Counted from the stretch's first letter, positions 35,101 to 47,142 are shown. The stretch is DNA of 64,000 nt from Dipteris shenzhenensis (GCA_047967505.1 CM106540.1), one strand, 5' to 3'. Notes: generated from the letters alone by a model not told the origin. Made by a program: numbers and translations.

Positions 35101-36300
35101 AAAAAAGTTCAAAGCAAAATTTATAAAATTAGTTCTCTTTAATGTCACCAAAATATTATGAAATTGATTAAAATTTAGGAATAGCAGAAAATCTAGATAA
35201 CGTGTTGCAAATGACAACTCATGACTCATTGTCATTTTTCATGACTCGCTGTTTCAAACAATATGAAGAAGAAAGAGCTAAAAGAGAGGAGGATAGAAAG
35301 CATGGTGAAGGGCCAATAGAGGTAGGAACTATTCCCTAGAGTTATTAGAAATGCCAACTAAATGCACCATTGATTGGTTAGAATACCCTCTCGAAGCTAC
35401 TAGTCGAAGAGGAGAGATTGTGGTAGATAGGGAGGAGGAATTTCCACAAGGTTATAATCTGAAGGTATCTAATGATCTTGCTTTTATTTACATTCATCTA
35501 TAACCCTTTTGTATAAACTAATGAGAATCCATTACCTTTGCACTACCGTTCGTTCAATGCAATGTGGGTGTATGGTAATCAGTACCGGAGTAGAGAAAAT
35601 TGATGTAAGACGCAACACACTTGATTGAGGAGTTGTGACCAATTTTTTGTAGAGAGTAGAGCTCATGCGAGGGGTACAAATCTCATTGCAGGCAAAATGG
35701 ATTATGTTGGGACCATACAAGATATTTTGCAAGTGAATTTTAGGAAATTTCTTAGTATTTATATATGATGTGATATGATTCAAAGTTGTTTGCAAAGGTA
35801 CTCAAGCTATAGGATCCAAGTGGGTTTTTTGCCACTGACTCAACATAATTTGGGATGACCTTATTGACACATTTGTGCTACCCACACATTGCATGCAAGT
35901 AAGAATTTTCTTATATGGATATCATTTTCCATTCACCTTCATTAGAGCTTGCATGAACATATCATGGATTTTTGTTTTAGGTGGCCTTTCAACCCATCAA
36001 GTGGACAACCAGCAGTGGTTTGTGATTCAAGTTACACCTAGAAACTGACATGTACTTGAAGATGTGGAAGTAGAGAATGAAATGAAAGATGAAGAAATAG
36101 ATGGGTTGGAAGCTGGCACTTCCAATATTTTGAAAATGAATATGGTTTGAGTTCCTTAGAGGATTTCTCAGATATTGATTTTGGAGACCTTGATCTACAT
36201 TCTAAAGATGTGCAAGACCTAGCCACGGATGATCAAGAGGATGAGCATCAATTTCATAATGAAGATTCCAGTGATGCTTCAATTGATCAAAGAACATAGA
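32160..36300 (+). mobile_element. Old CACTA (En/Spm) transposase relic
   Basis: Translated fragments align in order with the transposase of the complete CACTA element at 47.9-57.8 kb. KYLLDPMNIFKNVSKMLWKH (about 32210) matches its LLDPMHILKNV segment. EALCFIEKAFPMSIMDIELH then RRWTFFLE (32830-32960) is DUF4218. DYVGTIQDILQVNFRKF (about 35700) and TFVLPTHCMQV are DUF4216. WFVIQVTPRN near 36020 is followed by an acidic tail ending at a TAG near 36300. Many stops and frameshifts show it is older than the other two copies. A fold-back element sits between the DUF4218 and DUF4216 parts. Termini were not found. Confidence 0.7.
33798..34556. mobile_element. 759-bp fold-back (near-complete palindrome) element
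   Basis: The left end TGATGTGAAC and right end GTTCACATCA are exact inverses. Similarity continues inward through almost the whole element: CCAAAATGTGTGAAATCTCA on the left matches the reverse complement on the right at about 34430-34457. The centre (about 34080-34260) is rich in AATCCGTCGATGAAAAT units on both strands. No open frame and no clear target duplication were seen. It probably inserted into the CACTA relic. Confidence 0.85.
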
Positions 36301-37139
36301 ATAACATTGATGTAATATATTTTAGTTTGTGAAAAAAATTAAATTTGATTTCATTTCTGCAAGGTTCATGTTAGAGGCTTGTTATTTTTTCTAGAGGCAT
36401 TTTCAACAAAAATATTGATGCTAATATTGATTCTCTTCCTAGTAGGAAAAACTAATAATGATGCTAATATCAATGCTAATACTGATAGAAATATGGACAG
36501 AACATCATTCTAGCTCTAATATCACAAAAGTCTTTTGCACTAAAAAACTAAGTAAAAAGCATCAAAATAGGAGCTAATGGTAGTAGTGTGGTACCAAAAT
36601 CAACTTAACGATATGTAATGCAAATCTTTTCATGTAGTTATGGATATAGTATGAAACTTTTCTTTTCTTGCTATAATGGATGATGATATAGACGCTAAGA
36701 CAATTACAAATTGCATCATAATATATAGTTAGGAGCATGCACGAAGAGAAAGAAGACAATAAGCCTCTTGTTCATTGATATGAGTGAACACTACAATGGA
36801 GATAATGTTTCCATCTTGCATTTGAATAATGATTTATGTACTTTCCTAAGCTTGATGAAAACCTAAAGTTAAAATTAAATTATTGTGAGAAAATCATAAA
36901 ATACAAATATTCAACTCTTAATGTTTGTAATATCAATCTTATTGCTTATGTTGGCCTTATTTTATATGGAATCCATATCCATGAAAAAGAAGCATGTTTT
37001 AAATATTAAATACACATTACATAAAAAGAATGAACTATATGTTTAGGTGCAGGGACTAATATAAGATGGCATATTTTACCTCAAGCTATTGATTTTTTGT
37101 TGCAATCATTGGAATTGAAACGTAAATAGAAAAGTAACT
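36301..37139. other. No recognised gene
   Basis: AT-rich spacer with no conserved frame. A degenerate GATGCTAATATTGAT repeat occurs near 36415-36490. Confidence 0.35.
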
Positions 37140-39900
37140 TGGTAACAAAGTTCTAGCATGTAGTTGAGGTCTTTCGTCTAGAACTAAGATCAATTGTGGC
37201 CGATGCTAGGAAGTGTGATGAGTAGTGGCAAGAGAGCCTACTGGGAATGCTGGAGGATGTTTAGAGTAGAGTGTCAGACTATCAAAAAAGTCTACTAGGC
37301 CACCTATTCTCTAAGGAGGAGCTTTGGGATGTAGTTTTAGTCATGGAGAATGAGAAGTCTCTAGGACTGGATAGTTTCACTATAGAGTTTTTCATTGCTT
37401 TCTAGGGAATGTTGAAAGGGGACCTTGTGGATATGGCTAATGTTGCAGTGTTGAGGTGTCAATTATCTAAGGATTTTAATGCCCAGTTGGTGAAGTTATT
37501 TTAAAAACTTATGGAGAGGCTCAAAGTGGAAGATTAAAGGCCTATTACTATGCTGAATACCTCATATAAGGCTGTGGCCAAAGCATTGGCCCTCAGAATC
37601 CGAGATGTTTGCACTAAGGTAGTTGACCATGAGCAGAATGGTTTCATAAAATCAAGAGGTATGTTTAAAACATTATGAATGTATCAAGTGGCTTGGATTA
37701 TGCCTATGCAATTGGGAAGAAATGTGTTCTCTTTGGTATTGATTTGGACAAAGCCTATGATAGAGTTCGCTGGGATTTTATGCTTGCAGTATTACAGAGA
37801 TTGGGGTTTGGGGATGCCGTTTGCAGGATGGTTGAGACATTGTTTGGCAATGCTTTGTGCAATCATTTGTATAATGGTGTAGTGGGAAGATATGATCTTG
37901 ACCGATTAGTTAGACAAGGGTGCTCTCTGGTCCCCCTGCTCTTTGCTATGTGTGTTGCTCCTTTGATGACCAAAATCAAGTAGGCCTGTGAGGTTGGGCA
38001 GATAAAGGGGGTTGTCCTCCCCTCAGGCAAGTAGTTATGCCTCCAGATGTTTGTAGATGACATGGTCACAATGCTCCAGGAACAACAAGAATATGTGAAT
38101 GCCTTACTGGAGATAATGAATCCATTTTGTGTGGTTCCGTGTTCTCAATGAAGTTGGGCAAAAAATTTTGCCATCTCTATTGATTCAGGTCCCTATCTTG
38201 ATTGGGAAAAATGTACTTCTTGTGCAATGGATTAGAAGGGGAGAAATCGGTACTTAGGTGCCCCCATTGGTCTAGGTGTATCTCTAAAATAGTGGCTTGA
38301 GTGGGTGAAAGGCAAGATGAAACAGAAGCTGAGGCAATGGAGTGGTCTCCTCCTGGGTTGGAATGCTAGGTTCTTGGCTTTACAGCACGTGTTGTCTATA
38401 GTTACAACTTATATTGCCTCAGTTTGGAACTTTAGGAGGTCTCACTACCAGGAGATCGAACATATTTTTAGAGTGTTCTTATGGGCCAAGGAGGATAGGC
38501 AGAGTAGAGCTCACAATATTCCTTGGGAAGCAGTGAATGCTCCAAAGTTACTAGGTGGTTTGGGGTTTCCTAATGTGGCACTAATTTGCAAATGGTTTCC
38601 CAAGCTATTGTTAGCTGAAATGTTGTGGGTGGAAATCACTAGATGGTTCATTGGGCAGGGGAGTGGTAGGGCAGTAGGTTCGTGGAATTTTCTCTCTTTG
38701 TATGACAAGATCTATTCTCTTTACCCATTGAAAGTGCATGGTTCAGATTTGACAGCAAGGATGGTTTTTGCCTAGAAGCAATGTTGTGCTACTCTAACTT
38801 GGAAGGGAAGAAAGGGTCTGAGGGGGGATGGTAGTGTAGCTAAAAACATCTCGTGGGGGATGGCTATGAAGGATGAGGATTGACCATTGCCTTTGCTAGA
38901 TCTGGCAGCAAGGGCAAAAGGCTTATAGAGGAAGGGTATCCAAACTTGGAGTCAGACTTGGGATCTTAGGAGAGCAGACTAGCTCTCACTAGAGGAGGTG
39001 AAACCGAAATTTGGGTTGAATCATCAGGAGCTCCAGATGATGGGCAAAGTTTATAGTTTGTTGTCTGAGGAGTGGCCCTCAAATGGAAGCTATGATAAAA
39101 GCTGGATGATGAATCAATAGCTTCTAATCACACACCTATCAATAAATTCTCAGCTAAAGTGGTGTACAAGAAATTGGTTGTCATGCCTAGAATAGTTGAG
39201 GAGTTGATTAAAAAGTGGAGATTAAGGAGGGGACACAAGTGGTGGGTTGCCTAGTGGAGGGATTATGGAAGAATGCAAAATTGGGAGAGTGAATTTCTTG
39301 CTATGGAAGTCTATGCAGCTGTGGCTTCCTGTGAGAGCTAAGTTGGCTCAGTGGGTGGCAGCTAACCCGTTATGCCCCCTATATGGTAGGGTAGTGGAAT
39401 CCGTGAAGCACCTATTCTGGACATGTATCGAAGTGAGGGGTGTCTGGTCAATGATTGAGAGTGCTGTAATGAGGTCGGGTTGATGCTTTGCTTCTATATT
39501 CAAATGAGGTGGAGATTGATACTGCTTGGAGATACAGTGGGTCTACTGTCGATGCTAGCTTCTTGCTAGCCGTATATTCGCACGGTGGTAGGGCTTGCAA
39601 TTTTGAATATTAGGAATCAATGGGTGTTTGGAAAGCATGGAGATTGTTCACTACAGCAAGGATTACTGGGCTAGAATTGCTACTCATTTGATGGATTTTG
39701 GAGTGTTGTTGGTCGAGTATGATGATTTGGCGGCATCTCATTTGAAAGATCTAGGTTTAGCCTTGTTTTTTGTGTAAAAATTGCATATGTGTGTACTCTG
39801 TGCATAGACCTTGGGTTGTATACCCTATTTGGATTCATTTTTTATTTGGGGTCTGTACGGGGTCCTCCCCCCCCTTTTTGGTTTTTTGAATAAAATCCGG
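37140..39900 (+). mobile_element. LINE reverse transcriptase relic with 3' end
   Basis: ORF2 fragments in order. A pre-RT segment (ENEKSLGLDSFTIEFF) precedes the RT core: PITMLNTSYKAVAKALALRI, FGIDLDKAYDRVRWDF, RQGCSLVPLLFAM and FVDDMVTM at about 38049. The connection region is LLGWNARFLALQHVLSIVTT and HNIPWEAVNAPKLLGGLGFP (38305-38775). The zf-RVT is NFLLWKSMQLWLPVRAKL then CPLYGRVVESVKHLFWTC (39290-39430). Many TAG stops and several frame changes are present. The 3' UTR appears to run to about 39900. It is distinct from the LINEs at 1-3 kb and 9-11 kb. Confidence 0.8.
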
Positions 39901-40497
39901 CCCTATTTCTAGCACACACAAAAACCTCAACTTGCCCCAAACACAAATAATTGTGGGTGTGGCTATAAGCTCCCTCCTAAGAGTGAGGGAAGATCTAAAT
40001 AATGAAGTAGAATATATTAAAATACAAGAAAGCTAGTATAAACCTCGTATAAACTAAACCTACAAGAAAGCAAATAGATCATGAAAAGAGCATAATAGAC
40101 TACCCAATTGAGTCATTCTCTTAAAAAAAGGCTCCCCATCAACCCGTGAATCATCAACACTTATTTGATGCCAAATTATTGAAGCAAAACTACAATGTCC
40201 AAGTTATACCATAGTGAAGTGTAGTACAATGTTGAAGTTATAATACCATTGCTTTATTGTGAAGCACCCAACACATTTTCTCAACGGAAACGCATGTGCA
40301 AAAGAAATGCTCACACTTTGATTGATAATTCAAGGCTTACTTAGTGAGGAGATAACTCCCACTACAATACGATGTACATCAAGCTTACGTATTTTAGGCA
40401 GACCTGCAATCTACAAATGCCAAGGGGTCTTTTAGCTCAAAACTCGAAAAACTAAGCAAAGCACAAAATTATGAAGCTTTGAGCAGATTCTACACTT
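39901..40497. other. No recognised gene; LecRK 3' flank
   Basis: Non-coding sequence downstream of the receptor kinase stop. It probably contains the 3' UTR, but no specific polyadenylation site can be assigned. Confidence 0.35.
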
Positions 40498-42777
40498 TTA
40501 AAGACAGGTAGAGGAGTAAGCAGATTGTTGTTGCAATTCCAAACTCATGGGAGCAGACTTTAAGTTCATGGATGTCGAAGCGGAGGTAAAAAAGAATGAG
40601 TGTGAAGTAGAAGGACGAGATGGAGATGTGGACGAATCGGAAGAAGCGTGCAGAGAGCGAGCGAGAGATCTGGCAGAAGCGGAAGACGTGGAGGACGGGT
40701 GAATTGCGGGAGAGGATGCTGGGAAAGAGGGTTCTCTAGATCTGGAAGAGGATGATGATCCTGGAGCAGCACGAGAGTAAGGGAAATCTGGCCGGGAGGC
40801 AGGCAAAGATGCGATCCTCACCTCCTTCAATGCTTGGTGCACTTGGCTCATCCTTGGACGAGCACCTGGTAGAGGATGGCAGCAAACTAGACCCAAATGC
40901 AACACGCATCTCCATCGATCTTCCAGCTCTAACTCTCCCTCTGTCATTGCCACCATCCTTGAATCCATCGCTTCCATCAGTTTGTTGCTCTCATGTAGCA
41001 ACCATACCCACTCCACAAGCATCGTTTCTTGTGGTGGCAACGCGTAATCTAGCACTCTCCGACCACAAGCCACTTCCAATGCCAGAACGCCGAAGCTGTA
41101 CACATCTGCTCTGTCTGTCGCTTTGCCTGTTAAGGGCACCTCCGGAGCAATATACCCAGGTGTTCCCGCTGCAGTCATGGTGACAATCCTGTCGTGGCCG
41201 ATCAATCGTGCAAGCCCGAAATCCCCCAGAACAGGTCCAAACTCTGCATTTAGCAAAACATTGGCTGCCTTCACGTCTCTATGCAGCACGCATTCTCCCA
41301 ATCCTTCGTGCAAATACTCCAAAGCAGCGGCTACCCCAAGCAGGATGTTGAATCTCGTCTCGCTTGTCAGAGTTGCTTCTCTGTTTCCGCCGAAGAGATG
41401 CCTGTCTAGACTACCACAGGCCATGTAATCGTACACGAGCAGTGCTTTCTCTTTCTCCTGGCACCATCCTCGTAACCGTAGCAGGTTGCGATGTCGAATG
41501 CTGCTGATGATTCTTATTTCGGAAGGAAATGCGGCCTTCTTTCCCAGACCCTCGTTCAGTCTCTTCACGGCCACCGTGGATCTGTCAGGGTCACGCATGA
41601 TGCCTTTGTATACACGGCTGAATGCACCTTCACCCAGTAGGTTCTTATCGCTGAAGGCTTGGGTAGCTCGGCTGAGCTCGCGATAACTGTAGCGATGCAG
41701 AGACGAATCGATGTTAGGATCAATTATTTCATGACTAGCTGATGGTACCGTCCTGCAGTACCAAAGCGCTGAGGCCATCGCAAGGCATGCACCCACTGAG
41801 AAGCCCAAGCCCAAGCCCAAGCCCAGAGAGAGGCCCTGCCCCTGTTTCCCTTTTGGTGCCTCATAAGGGCTCGGCTTTGGAGCCATCGACGGGAATGAAG
41901 CTTTAGATGGTGCCGGAGCAGGACTGATTTCAAGTCCACTTGTGGAAAAGTTCCAAGAGTGGAGAACATGCCCTTCATATGATGCACCAGTGGAGGCCGA
42001 AAATCCAACATACATATATTTCTGGAAGACGCTGGACAGATCATAAGAGGTGACTAGAATTGGATCCAGAGGACGCAGCCCCGAGGTGCTGTTCGTCATC
42101 CAAACTTGGATCAACGCGCCGGAAGCGTCGTAATCGATCCAAACTGTGAACGTGTAATTGCTGTACAGATACAAATCTGGATGCACCGAATCAACGTAAG
42201 GCTTGAATCCTTGAGTGTCTTTTGAGGCAGTTGAATTCAAACTGTTGATATCGATTCCGATATGGCTGTCGCTTGGATCGTTGAGGTGCGGATTCAGAAA
42301 TGTGTCAAACTCTACGGCAAACAAGTGACGGCTAAGCTGCGGCACTGAAGCGTTTTTTATGGGCTCGACGAGAGGAGGACACCCACTCAGTAGCCCAGGA
42401 CACCCACCGGTGCTATTGTCGGGGGCTGCGATATTTGGAGCGATGAAAAACGCCATCCCATCCCCACACTGTCCATATTCTCCCCCTGTGAATATCTGGA
42501 ACGTAAAGGAGGTGCTGAAGGAAGCAACATGATGATGATCATCCATGAATTGAACAGGTTGAGCGTAGACAAAGCGACCCGCGACAGATTTTGCAGCGTG
42601 CACTTCAGTATCGTTTATTCAAATGGCACTTTCGATTGGAATAGATGAGCCAGACAGGTGCAAGTTTGCAATGCTGGAAAACGTTGGGTAATCGAATTGA
42701 GTGGCAGGTAGAATGTGCCACGATTCTGCAAGGAGCAAGCACAGAAGTAGCATATCATGGAGCTTTACGCGCGCCAT
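40498..42777 (-). pseudogene. L-type lectin-domain receptor-like kinase (LecRK), one in-frame TGA
   Basis: A plasma-membrane receptor kinase: extracellular legume-lectin domain, one transmembrane helix, cytosolic Ser/Thr kinase. ATG at 42777 gives a hydrophobic signal peptide (MLLLCLLLAESW). The lectin domain follows (FDYPTFSS, then FVYAQPVQF, GDGMAFFIAP, LFAVEFDTFLN, TVWIDYDASG). A Pro/Ser linker and a Gly/Leu membrane helix (GLGLGLGLGFSVGACLAMAS) come next. The kinase has GEGAFSRVYKG, VAVKRL, HRDVKAANVLL (RD type), DFGLARL, GTPGYIAPE and DVYSFGVLALEV. The tail is Ser-rich. The only defect seen is TGA at 42619-42621 (codon 53), where CGA (Arg) would fit. There are no introns, normal for LecRKs, and 759 codons in all. 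It may be a recent pseudogene, a null allele, or a base error. Confidence 0.85.
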
Positions 42778-43300
42778 TACAATTTCGTGAACAACACAAC
42801 ACCGGGAGGAGAAGAAGAAGAGCCTCCTGACGTGCTTTTTCAACGACAAGCTACGTATCACTTTTGCATACTGTAACTCACACGTTAATCTCTTCAGTCA
42901 CCTTTAGATTTGGAGACATAGCCTCTAGTTAATCTCTTCAGTCATTCTGTAGCTCACACGTTAATCTCTTCAGTCACCTTTAGTTGAATAAGTCTCTATG
43001 GTCTCCTCGTTCAGCTTGCCGTAGTCGACATAGCCTCGCAACTTAGACTCGCAACCTCCTACGACCCCGAAGGTTTGGCGTTGAAACAAAGTTGGATGGC
43101 ACAAACCACACCCTTTAAGGAGTAGGGAAGGGCCATCGGGAGGCCTTTCCCTGAGGGATCTAGCACGATTTTGGTGCGACCGACCTGTAGGTCACGAGCC
43201 AAATCCGGTCAAATTCCAACCGGGAAGGCCGGCTTTACCATTACAATTTCAATAACTACACAACAATAATAAGTACGACTGTGAATGAGGAGAATGTGGG
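42778..43300. other. LecRK upstream region with direct repeats
   Basis: CTCACACGTTAATCTCTTCA plus GTCACCTTTAG occurs at about 42881 and again at about 42954, with a partial copy (GTTAATCTCTTCAGTCA) between. This lies within about 200 bp upstream of the LecRK ATG and could hold promoter elements. No gene is seen. Confidence 0.5.
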
Positions 43301-43680
43301 AAAAGAAGAAAGGAATCCTTGACTTATAAAGACTTTTGCATGTGCAATGTATTGGCCTACAAACGCGGTAGATGAACGGTACAGTCATAATAATGACATC
43401 TTGAATGAAGAGATAAGGGAGAAAGAAGGAAAGGCATCTTTAAGTTTTACTATGAATGATTAAAGGTATCCTTGACTTGCAAAGACTTTTTTTTTAATTT
43501 AATGCCGAATATATTAAGAGGGAGGTCAGCCCCTAAAAAAGACCAATATACAAAATTGGGCCCTAAAGGGCCTTCAAAGCAAAAATTGGTCCCTTTTACA
43601 TGTGCACCTTATTGGATGCAGAGTGATCAATGAACGGTACAGTAAACACACTTTGACATCTTACTATATATTTCATTAAT
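43301..43680. repeat. Duplicated segment, one copy carrying an insertion
   Basis: A block running CCTTGACTTATAAAGACTTT, TGCATGTGCA, then ATGAACGGTACAGT at 43315-43390 recurs at 43470-43643. The second copy is interrupted by about 100 bp after AAAGACTTTT. The first copy therefore shows the uninterrupted site. Confidence 0.8.
43491..43592 (-). mobile_element. Short 5'-truncated retroposon insertion
   Basis: Read on the minus strand, the insert runs from GGACCAATTTTTGCTTTGA through a GGGGCTGACCTCCCTC block and ATATTCGGCATT to an A-rich tail. It is flanked by CTTTT-like short repeats. The core matches the repeat at 30727-31040. It is probably a LINE 3' end or a SINE. Confidence 0.65.
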
Positions 43681-44059
43681 TTTAGACTGGTGTGCTCTCC
43701 AAAACCCTATTTATAATCACTTTGAAAACAAATTGAAATAAATTAAAACCCTATTATTAACCCAAAAAACCTCTAAAAAATGAATAAATTTTGAAAGGAT
43801 TTTTTAATGGAATTGAAAGTGAAATTCTAAAAGAAGTTGATGCCATTTTTCTAGGTATAGCATGATATTACATCAAAAGTAGAGTTACATCAAAAGCACT
43901 ACTAAAGTCCGAGAGTATTTTGTAATGGTATTAAGAAACACCTTCCAATAATTACAAGAAGAAGTCTAATATTTACAAGAAAAAATGCCTATTAGTACTC
44001 TCTATCGGAGAAGCAATAGATTCCTCTACTTCGTACATCTCTTCATTGTTTTGTGTCAT
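43681..44059. other. No recognised gene
   Basis: AT-rich spacer with no conserved frame between the duplicated segment and the CACTA fragment. Confidence 0.35.
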
Positions 44060-45399
44060 TATAGAGGTTCCCCAAGGTAAGGGGGTTGAAAGAAAGATGA
44101 GCGAAGAGAAAAGAGAAAAATTCAAAAAGTTTTGTGTCCTCAATAGTCCCGAGATGCAAATATGGGTGGAGAGATATGAAGAGGCCAAAGTAAAAAGAAT
44201 AAATGAGAGGGCGAGATTTAGAGTCATGCACAGGTAGAGGGTGCCATATCCACCGAAATTGGCTCCAAGAAGCTCTTCATGAAACTGAACATGATGGAGA
44301 TGACGTAACCGATTGAGAGCGGAAGCTTGTAGTTAGATGTATGCCACATGTAAATTTTTAACCTTTCTACTTAATTTGGGTATTTATGATCACAATTGCT
44401 ACAAAATGCATCCTCATTGTTTCAATCATGTTCTTTTGTAGTACAAAAAGTACAGTGCATTGTGGTCACATGGACGGCATTTTCATGTGCAACACATTGA
44501 TTCAAGGATTTCAGGCTTTAATCTGACGCAGATGTCTGGCCTGGGTTGAAGTTATAGACTTCCCACAATGCATGGCTTCATGGAGTCATGGCTAACTTTG
44601 TACAAGATAGCCGAGCAAGTGCTTCTGATACCAATCTTCTCTTCTCATAGTTAGATTATTGTGGGACCATATGTGACATCTATGAAGTTGATTTTAGACG
44701 ATTTAGTATTTTCATTCTTGATGTCAAATGGTTTAGAACTATGAACAATGGTCCCAATGCTACAATCAGGAGAGACAATTGTGGTTTCTTTGCCATTGAC
44801 TCCACTAGACCCTAGACTAATGAAAGTGAATATACCTTTGTTCTTCCAATAGGTACACACAGTGAGACTAATGAATTGATTAAAAGCTAATATCTTTTTT
44901 TTCAAACAAATGTTGGTAGATGTTCATATATAAAAAATTTTATACTTGAGCATAAATGAATATAATTACTAGCACCTAATTTATATCTTCAACAGAGGTA
45001 TTCTTTCATCCAGATCGTTTGGATCCAAGATGGTGGTACGTGGTCCAAGTTGCTCCTCGAAGCAACATATGAAGATAGGAATGTGGATACGAACATGCTG
45101 GCAGAAGATCCAAATAATGATGCCGATGGATCTAGGGAAGAGGATGAAGATGACGATATGGGCCCCGAATAAGGTGATAATAATGACACTGTAATGGAGG
45201 AAGATGGAGATCATGACTTTGGGGAAGAAGAGGGAGAACTAGAGGTTGGTGAACTAGAGGATCAAGTCTTAGGTAGGCATACAATAGGGGATGATGATGT
45301 AGGTGATCAATTGTATGTAAACCTTGAGATAGACATATTTGGCACACAAGACTTGGTGCAAGATGAAGCCGTCGATGTAAATGCTATTAATTCATAGTT
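44060..45399 (+). mobile_element. CACTA fragment: 3' part of a transposase gene
   Basis: Closely similar to the last exons of the transposase at 55.7-57.4 kb. VPQGKGVERKMSEEKREKF and NSPEMQIWVERYEEAKVKRI match the end of its exon 6. LDYCGTICDIYEVDFRRFSI then FILDVKWFR is DUF4216 (44650-44740). VFFHPDRLDPRWWYVVQVAP is followed by an acidic tail to the stop near 45399. The same intron positions are present. TAG stops and other damage occur, and at 44507-44580 the exon carries foreign LINE-derived sequence. The 5' part and the terminus are missing. Confidence 0.8.
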
Positions 45400-45589
45400 T
45401 TGACATCAACGAGACTTCTTATGTGTAATTTGGCCCTCACATTTTTAGTGAGATTTTGTACATTAATTGGTATGTTAAGTTGATGTCTACACCAACACCT
45501 TCCCCGCCCGACAATCATACCAACGGTCTTCATGCCTACGCTCGTGAAGCATCGAAAGATAGCATCAAAAAGAGGCACGTGTCTTGTAG

Positions 45590-46215
45590 GGGAATGGCAT
45601 TGGCGCCATTCAAATGAGAATGGCACCAATGCCATTCTAATCTATGAGAGTTTGTGGATAATGGCACTGGTGCCAATCTCTCATAAATAGTATGCATAAA
45701 TCTTTCACATTTGTTTCTAGCTTCCAATTTAGCATGGCACTATTTTCAATCTGCTTAACCTTGAAATGGAATGAGATTGGCACTAGTGCCAAACTCGTTG
45801 GTGCTAGTGAGATGAAGATTAGCACCAGTGCCATTCTCCAAAATCTAAATTAGAATGAAACTTATGTGATTCTCCATGGGACTGGCACTAGTGAGATTGG
45901 CACTAGTGCCAAACTAATTCAGATTGTGGAGAATGGCATTGGTGCCCTTCAGATGAGATTGGTACCATGCCATCCTACACAAACTCACATGGAGAATGGC
46001 ACTAGTGCCATTCTAATAAATAAGAGTTTGTGGAGAATGGCACTGGTGCCAATCTCTCATAAATATTATGCATAAATCTTTCACATTTGTTTCCATCTTC
46101 CAGTTTAGCATGGCACTGCTACCAATCTACTTAACCTTGACATGGAATGAGATTGGCAGCAGTCCCAATCTCACTAATGTCAATCACATGAATATTGGCA
46201 CCAGTGCCAAACTAA
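45590..46215. repeat. Array of GGCACYRGTGCC palindromes (CACTA subterminal-like)
   Basis: About a dozen copies of GGCACTAGTGCC, GGCACCAGTGCC, GGCACTGGTGCC and near variants are spread over 620 bp, mostly within ATGGCAC...GTGCCAAT contexts. Longer duplicated blocks also occur (AATCTCTCATAAATAGTATG near 45675 and 46050). The array follows directly after the transposase 3' end of the CACTA fragment, where subterminal transposase-binding repeats lie in En/Spm elements. Confidence 0.8.
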
Positions 46216-46362
46216 TTCAAATTGTGCTAGAAGAGCCTGTGCAACTCCTGACAAAATATACCAAGCCTACTGATGTACATTGTCATTAATTTTTAATTTT
46301 CTCATTGATAATTCCACATAAAAGAATTCATGTGACCTTATATATATATTACATATATATAA

Positions 46363-46363
46363 A

Positions 46364-46434
<71 letters not shown>
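46363..46434. repeat. (CT)n(CA)n microsatellite
   Basis: A (CT)n run passes directly into a (CA)n run, preceded by TATATATATTACATATATAT. Confidence 0.95.
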
Positions 46435-46438
<4 letters not shown>

Positions 46439-46477
46439 ATAAATTCATTATATGGCTTGAATATTAAAAATTTCTAA

Positions 46478-46517
46478 AAGATCACTTGATTATTTCAAAC
46501 TATGGTTTGAATTTACA

Positions 46518-46557
<40 letters not shown>

Positions 46558-46642
46558 TGTGTGTGTGTGTGTGTGTGGGGGGGGTACCCACACACACACA
46601 CACATCGTACCCACACACACACACACACACCCACACACACAC

Positions 46643-46684
<42 letters not shown>

Positions 46685-46738
46685 ACACACATATAATATG
46701 TAAATTCAAACCATAGTTTGAAATAATCAAGTGATCTT
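46478..46738. repeat. Perfect 42-bp inverted repeat around a GT/CA hairpin
   Basis: 46478-46519 and 46697-46738 are exact reverse complements. Between them (GT)n on the left faces (CA)n on the right around a central GGGTACCC, so the whole 261 bp is nearly self-complementary. An (AT)n run follows at 46739-46762. Confidence 0.9.
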
Positions 46739-46769
<31 letters not shown>

Positions 46770-46904
46770 AAATAATTCAAATTTACAAATGAAGTTCGAA
46801 CGGAAAGGTCATTTTTAAATTTGCATGGTTTGAATTTTAGAATTCAAATTCAAATTTTGCATCAAAATGACAGGCTTTCAAAATTTGAAAGTGAGAGTTA
46901 GGAA

Positions 46905-46960
46905 GTGAGAGAGAGAGAGAGAGAGAGAGAGCTATGAGTGTGTGTGTGTGTGAGATAGAG

Positions 46961-47057
<97 letters not shown>

Positions 47058-47088
47058 TGAGATAGGCAAAGAGAGGGAGACACACGAT

Positions 47089-47142
<54 letters not shown>

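Noticed and set aside
46486-46730. Cys/Val and Thr/His repeat frames on both strands
   Set aside because: Translation of GT/CA dinucleotide repeats.
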